Shown: positions 10,344 through 20,226 of the stretch, one piece after another
Position numbering within the stretch: position 1 is the first letter of the stretch
How the letters are laid out: each line of letters starts with the position of its first letter
DNA from: Adenophora triphylla var. japonica
Taxonomy: Eukaryota > Streptophyta > Magnoliopsida > Asterales > Campanulaceae
Direction of reading: 5' to 3'
DNA: 64,000 nucleotides
Assembly: GCA_022495995.1 (NCBI GenBank)
Contig: JAFEMH010005376.1
Span: 62,001-126,000 of the forward strand
Made by a program: the position numbers and the translations under genes
The notes under the pieces: generated by a model
Told to the model about the DNA's origin: nothing
What the model saw: the letters and a program-made list of their open reading frames with translations, nothing else
Database searches by the model: none

Positions 10344-10489
10344 ATCAATACTTGAATCATACACATCTGAAGACAGACACAATCCTAATTATATGGGTAT
10401 CAACAACAATGAGGAATTTCGGAGGTACTTTCTATTTCTCGGGTTCTACTCTTCGTAAATCTAACTACTTTTATTCATTCAAGTATTCA

Positions 10490-10885
10490 ACTAACTTGAT
10501 GTCCAATTATGAGTGTTTGAACCATTCTTTAGCCATTGTGCAAGCCATCATTCCCTTTCTTCCATTTGTGAGCCCAACTCTCAGCTAGAACTACGGGGTG
10601 ATAAGCTTACAATATACTTTTTCTTTTGTGCCTTCTGCAGAAAATTGCAGAGCAAGAGGGTGGGAAATATGAAACAACCATATATGCAACTAACTTGATG
10701 TCCAATTATGAGTGTTTTGACCATTCTTTAGCCGTTGTGCAAGCCATCATTCCCTTTCTTCCATTTGTGAGCCTAAATCTCGGCTAGAAGGATGATAAGC
10801 TTACAATACACATTTTCTTTTGTGCCTTCTGCAGAAAATTGCGGAGCAAGAGGATGGGAAATATGAAATAGCCATATATGCAGCT
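10490..10885 (+). repeat. 199-bp tandem duplication in Helitron A
   Basis: The block starting CTAACTTGATGTCCAATTAT occurs at 10490 and again at 10690. It spans an intron tail, the acceptor CCTTCTGCAG and the start of an exon. Copy two continues to the full exon. Confidence 0.9.
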
Positions 10886-10933
10886 CAATGTTGTAACTTG
10901 AAGCGCATTCTCCCAATTTGTGCAGACTGGGAT
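10641..10933 (+). pseudogene. Probable nucleoporin Nup107 exon, duplicated
   Basis: The exon at 10835-10933 is exactly 33 codons, bounded by CTGCAG and a GTATCT donor. It begins KIAEQEDGKYEIAIYAAQC and ends LKRILPICADWD. A truncated copy of its start lies at 10641-10688. The wording resembles the plant Nup107 segment with YAAQCSNLKRILPICTDWE; that assignment is from memory. It is one isolated exon with no promoter or continuation. Confidence 0.55.
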
Positions 10934-11121
10934 GTATCTTTCTACCCCTATATCATGCAAAAATATTCATTAACATTATCATCAATTTATGGAAAATCGT
11001 TGTCTTAACAATTATTATTTTTATCTTTATGTATAATTTTATACATAGGTAATTTCTTAAAATTTCAACATATTTGAAATAGTTTTTTATCCAGGCGTTT
11101 AACGCACGGGTGTAGCACTAG

Positions 11122-12151
11122 TTTACACATATATCACAAGAAGGGGAGAGAGGGGGAGAGAGAGAGATGAAAAAGAAAAGTTAGTCTTGAAGTGTTTATC
11201 GAGTAGCTTCTCTTCCTTCTCATTTATATCATTATATACAACAGCAATGTGGTTGTGACCTTTCTGAAACTCGTTCAAGATATCATAGAGAGGCATGTTC
11301 TCTCAGACATTGAATTTGTACACGGAAAAAAAGAGCAAAAATAGGTAAACGAAAACGAAAAAAGATGAAAACAATCACAAGTTGGCATGAGCAACTACTA
11401 TGAAAATTTAAATTTTTTTAAAAAAGGAAAGATACTAGAATTGCTAGAACATTACACTTCCCTTCCCTTCCTATCTTCAACTCTTTTGTAATCTCAAGTT
11501 GAAAACAATCACAAGTTGAAGTTAGAGTTTCCTTTTCCCTTACTAGGATTATTATCATAGGTAAACGAAAACGAAAAAAGATGAAAACCTTACTATTGCA
11601 TAGGTATGAGAAAAGTTGAAAACTGATGCAGGAGAACAATCACAAGTTGAAGTTAGAGTTTTCAACTTGAGATTACAAAAGAGTTGAAATTTTACCGGAA
11701 CTCGTGAATTGCTGCGTTACACTTCCCTTCCCTTACTATGATAATAATCCTAGCTGCGTTACACTTCCCTTCCCTTCCTATCTTCAACTTACCACCGGTG
11801 GATCTGCTACAACATTACACTACTATCTACTAACTGTAAGTATATTTTCATGTTAATTGCTCTTCCCAATTTAATCTTTCTATTTCTATAGGAATTGAAA
11901 TTTTTGTTTCTACATATATATATATATATATTCGATCACTACATATATAGAACATCAATCTGGAAAAACCTTTTAAGAATCTTTTATGGGGGTCATTTGC
12001 TTCTCATAGGCTGCCTTGTTTTGGATCTAATTCAAATCCTTATTTCCATCCATGGTCTTCCAACTTTAAACTATCTCTCCTTATCAAAGCTTTTTGGATC
12101 ATCAGATTACTTGGGTGAAGAAAATCTCGAGTAAGGGCATAAGAATCAAAC
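11122..12151 (+). other. Upstream region of kinase cluster 1 with scrambled LTR pieces
   Basis: The stretch 11455-11765 contains inverted and direct pieces of the LTR found at 917-1167, such as GCTGCGTTACA twice and CTCTTTTGTAATCTC in both orientations. From about 11766 the DNA matches 50785-51487 upstream of kinase cluster 2, so it is the 5' part of a segmental duplication and presumably the promoter and leader of the kinase gene. A TATATATA run is at 11916-11930. Confidence 0.55.
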
Positions 12152-12739
12152 ATGTCAACCTCCTCGTCCTCATCAAAAAGATGCAGGCAGTTTTCACTCG
12201 AGGAGATCAACGCTGTCACTAATCAGTTTGAGAACAAGCTCCTTGGAAAAGGAGGAGAAGCAATGGTCTATTTCGCTGAGATCTATATCGGCTCAAAGAA
12301 AACCCCTGTTGCTGTGAAACACTTGATTGACTTGAAAAACAAGAGAGACAACACTAAGGAGTTTGAAAGTGAGATCCAGACGTTAGTCAAGATTCAACAC
12401 CCCAACATTGTCTCTCTGATTGGCTACTGCAACGAATCCGGTCAGAAGATACTTGTTTATGAATATATGGAAAAGGGATGCCTATCAGATTATTTGAAAA
12501 AGAAAAAGGATAAGCCTTTGTCCTGGCTGCAACGACTCAACATCTGCCTTGATGTTGCACGCGGGTTGCAACACCTTCATATTGAGACCAATGAATTTCC
12601 CAAAGGCTTAATCCATCGCGATGTGAAGCCGGGGAATATTCTTGTGGGTGAGAATTGGGTTGGTAAGCTTTCTGACTTTGGGATGCTTAAGTTGTCCAAT
12701 GCTGGCCAAGTCAAATCCTCGATGGTCACTGATCGTAAA
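12152..12739 (+). pseudogene. Truncated receptor-kinase-like domain (K1)
   Basis: The frame starts MSTSSSSSKRCRQFSLEEIN. It contains the glycine loop GKGGEAMVY, the VAVKHL lysine, IQHPNIVSLIGYCNESGQ, the hinge ILVYEYMEKGC, the catalytic loop HRDVKPGNIL and DFGM. After KSSMVTDRKG the frame runs into the start of the next copy and is lost. The upstream GGCATAAGAATCAAACATGT recurs at the junction, showing a 604-bp unequal tandem duplication. The activation segment, APE motif and C-lobe are missing, so it cannot fold as a complete kinase. Confidence 0.85.
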
Positions 12740-12755
12740 GGCATAAGAATCAAAC

Positions 12756-13730
12756 ATGTCAACCTCCTCGTCCTCATCAAAAAGATGCTGCCAGTTTTCA
12801 CTCGAGGAGATCAACGCTGTCACAAATCAGTTTGGGAACAAGCTCCTTGGAAAAGGAGGAGAAGCAATGGTCTATTTCGCTGAGATCTATATCGGCTCAA
12901 AGAAAACCCCTGATGCTGTGAAATACTTGAAAGACACCACTAAGGAGTATGAAAGTGAGATCCAGACGTTACCCAAGATTCAACACCCCAACATTGTCTC
13001 TCTGATTGGCTACTGCAACGAATCCGGTCAAAAGATCCTTGTTTATGAATATATGGAAAAGGGATGCCTATCAGATTATTTGAACAAGAAAAAAGATAAG
13101 CCTTTGTCCTGGCTGCAACGACTCAACATCTGTCTTGATGTTGGACGCGGGTTGCAACACCTTCTTAGTGAGACCAATGAATTTCCCAAAGGATTAATCC
13201 ATCGCGATGTGAAGCCGGGGAATATTCTTGTGGGTGAGAATTGGGTTGGTAAGCTTTCTGACTTTGGGATGCTTAAGTTGTCCAATGCTGGCCAAGTCAA
13301 ATCCTCGATGGTCACTGATCGTAAAGGCACTTCCGGGTATTTTGCACCAGAATATCACAAGTTCGGTCGTGTAACAAGGAAAATAGATGTTTACGCCTTT
13401 GGTGTTGTATTATTTCAAGTGTTATGCGAGAAAATGCCTTGGGATAGGGAGGATGAGAGCTACTACTTCGATGAAAATGAAGATTTAGGAATTTGGGCCA
13501 AGGAAAACGTTGATTCTCAAATCCGAGGGGAGATGTCGGAAAAATCCTTAACTTTATTTACTGATATTATAGGGAGAAGCTTGCAAGGGGACCCAGGCAA
13601 ACGGCCTACTATTGATGATGTGGTGCTGGATCTAGAGAAGGTACTGGATCTAGAGAAGGTACTGCTAGAATGCCAAGAATCTGAAAACCAACCAAAGCAA
13701 CTTGATGACACTGAAGAGGTATATATATAA
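12756..13730 (+). CDS. Receptor-like cytoplasmic kinase, CrRLK1L-like domain (K2)
   Basis: A 324-aa intact frame encodes a complete protein kinase domain: FSLEEINAVTNQF lead-in, glycine loop GKGGEAMVY, AVKYL with the ATP lysine (preceding V is D), hinge ILVYEYMEKGC, catalytic HRDVKPGNIL, DFGMLKLS, FAPEY, DVYAFGVVLFQVL and GKRPTIDDVVLDLEKV. The lead-in and HPNIVSLIGYC resemble the kinase domains of FERONIA-type (CrRLK1L) receptors, but there is no signal peptide, malectin domain or membrane helix. A small in-frame duplication gives LDLEKVLDLEKV near the end. The final codons read through a possible donor (GAG/GTATAT), so the real gene may splice onward to the pseudokinase at 14 kb. Start chosen because K1 and K4 share it. 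Confidence 0.75.
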   Translation: MSTSSSSSKRCCQFSLEEINAVTNQFGNKLLGKGGEAMVYFAEIYIGSKKTPDAVKYLKDTTKEYESEIQTLPKIQHPNIVSLIGYCNESGQKILVYEYMEKGCLSDYLNKKKDKPLSWLQRLNICLDVGRGLQHLLSETNEFPKGLIHRDVKPGNILVGENWVGKLSDFGMLKLSNAGQVKSSMVTDRKGTSGYFAPEYHKFGRVTRKIDVYAFGVVLFQVLCEKMPWDREDESYYFDENEDLGIWAKENVDSQIRGEMSEKSLTLFTDIIGRSLQGDPGKRPTIDDVVLDLEKVLDLEKVLLECQESENQPKQLDDTEEVYI

Positions 13731-13799
13731 AGGTCCTCTTTTATTCCTTCCACTTCTCTTATTCACTCTCTAATGCGCTATTATATTGTCTATGAAGAC

Positions 13800-14587
13800 C
13801 TACTTGCAACCAAGCCCAAGCAAACGGCCTACAATTTTTCTATTTCCAAGCCCAAGCAAACGGCATACAATTGATGATGAATGAGGTGCTGAATCTACAG
13901 AAGGTGCTGAATCTCAGGTATGTGATCATTGCAATTGATAGGGGCCCACTTTTCAATCATCGTAATTTTCATTCAATTCACACTTTTAATTGGCTTAAAC
14001 AATGCATGTGATTGGTTCTGTACAGTAGATGCCGCCAGTTTTCAATCAAGGAGATTGAAGCAGGCACAAATGAGTTTGATAGAAGAAAGATCATTGGCCA
14101 ATGTGATGAATCAACGGTGTATTTTGCTGGGATCTATATTGGCTCAATAATAACTCCGGTTGCTGTGAGACTCTTCAAAGACAACACTCAAAAGTTTGAA
14201 AGAGAGATCCACACCTTGTCCAAGATTCAACACCGACACCCCAACCTTGTCTCTCTGATCGGCTACTGCCTCGAATCCGGTTGTAAGATACTTGTTTATG
14301 AATACATGGCAAAGGGATGCCTATCTCATTATTTGAAAAAAGGAAGTTGTATTTCTTTCTCTTGGCTTGAACGACTCAATGTCTGCCTTGGTGCTGCACG
14401 CGGGTTGCAATACCTTCATACTGAGACGGATGAATTTCCGAAAGGAAAAGTTCATCGTGACGTGAATCCGGGAAATATTTTTGTGGGTGAGAATTGGGTT
14501 GGTAAGCTTTCTGACTTCGAGATGTTCTCCATTGCTGGCCTAGACAGAACCATCTTAAATCAAGGTTATTGTTTTTATGCTCGATGA
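13800..14587 (+). pseudogene. Truncated pseudokinase (K3)
   Basis: A C-lobe tail remnant lies at 13800-13916 (KQTAYN/LNLR region, rearranged). From about 14030 the sequence encodes CRQFSIKEIEAGTNEFDRRK, then VAVRLF in which the ATP lysine is arginine, HPNLVSLIGYC, HRDVNPGNIF in which the usual K after HRDV is N, and DFEMF in place of DFG. It ends early after the DFE segment at 14587. It is the cluster-1 counterpart of the pseudokinase at 52570-53467 but has lost its C-lobe. Confidence 0.8.
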
Positions 14588-14943
14588 TTTTTCAAGATTT
14601 ACGTGTGTATGTAACTGCTAAATAAAAAAACTGTTTTTTTATTCATTAAACATCTTATTCCGCAACCAACATTTCATACTTAATGTTAACAAACACACCC
14701 CAAGCCAATATGGACATTCATTGAATCAATTTGGGACGTAGGTAATAAAAACTATGCAGGAACCCTGATCTTCCCCCAAGTCTCAGTAACTACTACTTCA
14801 GTTGTTACAGATTCAAAATCTGGCTGGACTATATAGTTTGATTGGCTTGAGTGAAACTTGAGCTTGATTATGATAGAAGACTTGACCTCTAAATAATAAC
14901 CTTAACATAGCTCACTGTTTACCTCATATTCTCCACTTGAAAG
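14588..14943. other. Flank downstream of kinase cluster 1
   Basis: The part to 14753 is the right end of the segmental duplication (also at 53894-54032). The remainder to the Copia target duplication GAAAG (14939-14943) continues after the nested block at 38643. No gene seen. Confidence 0.6.
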
Positions 14944-15120
14944 TGTTAGAGATACCGTAACTTGAGTCCATATTTGGTATTAGTTTCCTATTCTTGTTCT
15001 ATGTCAATCTTATTTGGTATTAGTTTTGTATCCTAAAACAACTTCCTCCCTATTGTATAAATAGGAGATCAATGTCAATAATATTTACAAGGTTCATTCG
15101 TACAAATTATCTTCTCTATA
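14944..15120 (+). repeat. Copia-1 5' LTR
   Basis: A 177-bp LTR begins TGTTAGAGATACCG. It contains ATAAATAG, a likely TATA region, at about 15056. It is followed directly by the primer binding site. Confidence 0.9.
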
Positions 15121-15156
15121 TGGTATCAGTCAAATGACGATCCACCAACAACCACC

Positions 15157-18100
15157 GTGGCTGAAAACACCCTCATACCAAACTCGGCTGAGCCAGAAAA
15201 GCCTCTTATTTTTGTCTCTCTTTCTCATATTATCAAACTTACTCCAACCAATTATATTGCTTGGAAAACACAACTAGAAGCAACCCTTATAGGTCTTGAT
15301 CTTTTTCAATACCTTGATGGCTCCTTGCCGGCACCACCCCAAGAAATAACAACCACCCCTGCCTCCACAACTACCGTCACAACAGGAACAAATAATACTC
15401 CACCCGCCACCATCACATCCCCAACAAAACCTAACCCTGCCTACTCAACATGGTTTCGGCAAGACATACTAATCCTAGGTGCACTTGCAGGAACATTGTC
15501 CACCAATCTTGTCTCTTTAATCTCCCAAAGTACCAACACCCACGATGCTTGGAAGACTCTTGCAAAAACATACGCCAACCAATCCAAAGGCCACATCAAA
15601 CAAATCAAAGACCGCTTTCGTAGCATCACCAAAGGTTCAAGAACCATCTCTGACTATATGCAAGAATTCAAATCTTGTTCTGCCCAACTTGCTTCTCTTG
15701 GCCGTCCCATTGATCCGGAGGATCTCGTCGATAAAATTCTCGAACAACTCAATGACTCTGACTATGAAAGCATCATAAGTGCTGTTCATAGTCGGGACAC
15801 CCCCATCTCCTTCGACGAACTCCATGAAAAACTTCTTAACAAGGAAAACTCCCTCAAACGTAAAAACCCTACCACCACTCCCTTCCCTGCCTCGGTTAAC
15901 TATGCTACACGCAATCAAGGTCGCAACAATAATAATACCCAGCACAAGCCCTATTCCCAGCCGCCCTACAATCAACACACCTATTCTCAGCCACCCTACC
16001 ATCACCCCAACCCCACTTCCAACCAACCGAACACCCAAACTTCCTCAAACCCGCGGCCTTTTCGTGGAAAGTGCCTATGGTGTCGCACAGATGGTCACTT
16101 TCTCAATCAATGTCCCTCTTTTCGACAAGCATATCCTAATGCCACCTTCCCATCAAACCCTAATAACCAATCCAACCCATCCAATTTTCAGAACCGTGCC
16201 ACCAACACACGCCCACAAAATCGTGGACAGAACCCACCTTCTCGTGCCTATTCCGCCACTACCACCTCTCCACCTCCTACTGGTTGGCTTTTCGACAGTA
16301 GGGCTACCCATCATGTAACCAATGACCTCAATAACCTCTCTCTTCATGCACCATATGATGGAACGAAGGAACTCTTGATAGGTGATGGGTCAGGACTACA
16401 AATCTCAAACATTGGTTCCACTTCTTTTCTCACTAACTCTTTTTCTTTAAATCTTTGCCAAGTCCTTCATGTTGCTACTATCTCTCGCAATATAATCTCT
16501 GTCTCTAAGTTCTGTCTTGATAATGATGTTTCTATCACCTTCTCACTTAACTCTTTTCTTGTGAAGGACCTCAAGTCGGGAACAATAATTATCCAAGGCA
16601 ATTCTGAGTCACGCATTTTTGAATGGCATCCTTCTTCTCCTGTTGTTCATGTATCCTCCAAATCTTTCGCAATCAATTGGCATCATCGTTTAGGGCATCC
16701 TTCTTACAATATTTTACGTCATCTTAGTAGTTCTTTTCAATTAGATATTCCTAGAGCAAACAATTTTAATTGTAATTCTTGTGATTGCAATAAAAGCCAT
16801 AAGTTGTCTTTCAATGAAAATTCAATTACTTTTCTCGGACCACTTGATGTTATTTATAGTGATGTTTGGACATCCCCCTTCCTCTCCTATGATGGTTTTA
16901 AATATTTCATAATCTTTGTTGATCATTTTTCCAAATATACTTGGCTTTATCCTCTTAAACACAAAAATGATGCCACTAAAGTTTTCTCCAACTTCAAAGC
17001 TCTTGTTGAAAAATTCTTTCAACGCCTTATTCTCACTATTTTTAGTGACAATGGGGGTGAGTATCTTGGTCTCCGTCCTCTTCTCACATCTCTTGGAATA
17101 ACTCATCTCACTTCCCCTCCTCATACACCCGAACACAATGGCTATTTTGAGAGACGACATCGTCACATTGTTGAGACGGGCCTTTCCCTTCTCACTCATT
17201 CTTGCATGCCACAAAAATTCTGGCCCCTTGCTTTTGTTACTGCATGCTATCTCATTAATCGCTTGCCTACTCCCACCTTGGATCTCAATTCACCATTTTT
17301 TTGTCTTTTTGGACATCATCCCAATTATTTCAAACTTCGTAATTTTGGTTGTTTATGCTATCCTTGGCTTCGTCCCTACACATCCAATAAACTTGATCCT
17401 AAGTCCACTCCATGTGTCTTTGTTGGTTACTCACCAACTCAAAGTGCATACTATTGTCTTGATCCCTCTACTCTCAAAATCTTTGTATCTCGTCATGTTA
17501 AATTTGTGGAACACAACTTTCCGTTATCGGATTTTAGTGCTACTCTTTCTTCTTCAAATTCTGTAGATGAATGGTGTATGTCCTCTGTACCCATCTTACC
17601 TGATGCGCCTAATCCTCCACCTATGGCTGTTCCCATTAACCCATCACCTGCTTGCGCCTAACCAGCCCCTTCCAGACGAGCCTACTACTCCCTCACCCAT
17701 GGCCTCTTCCTCTGCCTCTAACTCCAGCCCTGTTGTCTCTCCTTCTCCCTCTACTCCTTGGTCCAATCCTTCTGTACCACCACCTCCTCCCCCTCCTCTC
17801 ACCCGGCCTCTCACTAGACTTCAGAACAACATTCGCAAGCCCATTAATAAGCTTAATATTCACCTCTCTCTTCTTGATACTTCTGTTGAACCTGCCACTT
17901 ATACCCCGGCCTTAAAATTACCTGTTTGGAGGGCGGCTATGCAAGCTGAGTTTGATGCCTTAGTCCAGAACAAAACATGGGATCTTGTTCCACCTTCCGC
18001 AGATTATAAACCCATTGGCTGCAAGTGGATTTTTAGGACCAAATACAACTCGGATGGGTTGGTTGATAAATATAAAGCTCGTCTAGTCGCTAAGGGTTTT

Positions 18101-19158
18101 CACCAACGTCCTGACATTGATTATTCTGAGACGTTTAGTCCAGTTGTAAAACCTGATACTATATGTACTGTTCTCTCTTTGGCTATTACCAGTGGGTGGC
18201 AGCTTCGACAAATTAATATAAACAATGCTTTTCTTCAGGGTAGGCTTTATGATGATGTTTACATGGTTCAACCTCCGGGATTTGTCAGTTCCACTTCTCC
18301 AACTCATGTGTGTAAGCTTCGTCGGGCACTTTATGGTCTTAAAAAAGCTCCTAGGGATTGGTATAATGAATTGAAGGGCTATCTCCTTTCTTTGGGGTTT
18401 GTTAATACTATCTCTGATGCTTCACTTTTTACGCTTCACATACCTCAGGGTGCAATTTATTTGCTTGTGTATGTGGATGATATCATCGTGACTGGGTCTC
18501 ATGAGTCTCTTCTTATTACATTTATCTCCACTTTCGCATCACGTTTTTCTTTGAAGGATCTTGGTTCTTTGTCCTATTTTTTGGGAGTTGAGGTGCTTCC
18601 ACATCCTGATGGCTTATTTCTCAGTCAACACAAGTATATTCAAGATTTACTACTGCGTACAAATATGCATGATGCAAAATTTGTGCCTACTCCTATGGTT
18701 CCTGATCCGGGTCTCTCTGTTTCTTCCGGCACACCTTTGGTTAATCCAACTGAATATCGAGCTATTGTTGGTACCTTGCAGTATTTATCTCTCACTCGTT
18801 TTGACTTGTCTTTTGCTATCAATAGGCTTTCGCAGTTTATGCAAAATCCTACTGACCTTCATTGGGCTGCACTTAAACGTGTGCTTCGGTATCTTGTTGG
18901 TACTAGTATGCATGGGTTATTATTACGTCGCACATCTCCTACTATTTTGCATTCATTTACTGATGCTGATTGGGCCGGTGATAAGGGTGACTTTGTTTCT
19001 ACTTCTGGCTATCTTATTTATCTTGGTTCCAATCTTATATCTTGGAGTTCTCGCAAACAACGGGCGTTAGCTCGATCTTCTACCAAAGCAGAATACAGGG
19101 CTATTGCTGCTGCAACTGCTGAAGTTTTGTGGGTCAAAAATCTCTTGCAAGAACTTCG
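15157..19158 (+). pseudogene. Copia-1 gag-pol, main part
   Basis: Frame one (to 17661) encodes Gag (LTPTNYIAWKTQLEATL), a CCHC zinc knuckle (CLWCRTDGHFLNQC), protease, and integrase with the HHCC finger (HHRLGHPS ... CNSC), DVW, FSDNGGEY and the catalytic glutamate in NGYFERRHRH. The protease active site reads WLFDSRATHH, so the invariant glycine of DSGA is arginine. A frameshift near 17600-17660 moves into the second frame with reverse transcriptase ([28 protein letters not shown]) and RNase H (TDADWAGD, RSSTKAEYRA). No in-frame ATG is present at the start; an ATG at 15134 lies in another frame. CACTA-1 interrupts RNase H at 19159. Confidence 0.93.
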
Positions 19159-19540
19159 CACTACAAGAAAATGAGGATTTAGCTACAAATTTTTTAGCTA
19201 CAAAAATATTTTGTAGTTCAAAGATTTGCATTAGCGATGAATTATTTATTCGTAGACAAATCTCTTTGTTTTTGCGACAATATTAGTTTTGTAGCCAAAT
19301 GATAGACTAAGAAAACAAAACAAAAATATTTGTCGTTGAATGAATTGCTAAAATTTTGCTCCTAGGCAAATTTTTTGGCGCACTAAATTTCCCGCTCTAG
19401 TCAAAATGTAAATAAGATTTGGCTACAAAAATACAAATCATTTGCTATGAAATTATTTCATAGCCAAAATCACCCTTAAAATCACCCATAACATTATGCT
19501 AAAATCACCTCTAAAATTTGAGTACATTTCATAATACATA

Positions 19541-19797
19541 CTCCCTCCGTCCCGGAGAACTTTACCCCTTTACTATTGAGAACGGAAAATAAGAAATAAT
19601 GTTATTAAAGTATGTGTTGTGAGTGGGAGGAGAGAGAATGAGTGGAGAGAATAGTAAATTTGAAAAGTGTTGTGAGTAGGAGGAGAGAGAATGAGTGGAG
19701 AGAATAGTAAAAATTTTTTTCCTTTTTAGGAAAGTGGGACTTTAAAGTGGGACGCCCAAAATAGTAAAAGGGGTAATATTTTATGGGACAGAGGGAG
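19541..19797. mobile_element. Stowaway-type MITE in CACTA-1
   Basis: CTCCCTCCGTCCC at the left and GGGACAGAGGGAG at the right, flanked by TA. It has the common GAGAGAGAATGAGTGGAGAG interior, partly duplicated. Confidence 0.9.
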
Positions 19798-20226
19798 TAT
19801 ATTACAATCCATTTAATCAATATGTGGGCTTAGCTTATCAAATATAGAAGGTGCCATTGGCCTCCCTCAACCTAAAACATATTACTTCCCTAATTCGATT
19901 AATTCATAGCTCTTCCTTTAACAGCTGCCATTGAGAAAGTAACTGCGGCCATTTAGAGAAGCCATTGAGAGAAGACGATGATCCGGCTTGAGAGTAGACG
20001 AAAGACATCCGCAGCAACCGGCCGCAACCCACATCAGTAGTAACCGGCCACAACCCTCAGCCCTCAACCTCTGTGTTGTTCATCGCTGACGAATCTAATC
20101 AACAACAACCCTAATTTCCAGGTACGCTCTCAATCGCTCAAGTATTGTAATTTTAACCAATCAATGCATTGTTATTGAGTTTGTTAATTTCTAGGGTTTT
20201 GCTCTGTTTGTATTTTTGTGATACAG

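Larger units (their letters stand above)
6526..11121 (+). mobile_element. Helitron A with captured gene exons
   Basis: The 5' end is A/TCTATAACTAAATAAAAG at 6526. The 3' end is CGTTTAACGCACGGG, TGTAG, CACTAG/T at 11118-11121, with one arm of the hairpin mutated; the better copy at 55942-55960 has the perfect stem CCGTGCG/CGCACGG. Inside lie a MITE (6662-6949), a short LTR element (7105-8581), and intron-containing fragments of a DHHC palmitoyltransferase, a DEAD-box helicase and a probable Nup107, all in plus orientation. Mixed exons with introns, same strand, are typical of Helitron capture. Pairing of the two ends is inferred from shared family features. Confidence 0.65.
11766..14753 (+). 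repeat. Segmental duplication, kinase cluster 1 copy
   Basis: The sequence matches 50785-54032 in the same orientation, from CTTCCTATCTTCAACTTACC at the left to TTTGGGACGTAGGTAATAAA at the right. The two copies are about 39 kb apart and differ by deletions, an internal tandem duplication and a MITE. Confidence 0.85.

Noticed and set aside
11895..12134. 79-codon frame upstream of K1
   Set aside because: The duplicate upstream of K4 does not keep it as a distinct gene; it is leader or promoter DNA.
12577..12823. Minus-strand frames opposite the kinases
   Set aside because: Shadows of the kinase catalytic region, repeated at each kinase copy.
15637..16038. Minus-strand open frame opposite Copia-1 gag
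   Set aside because: Shadow of the gag coding sequence.
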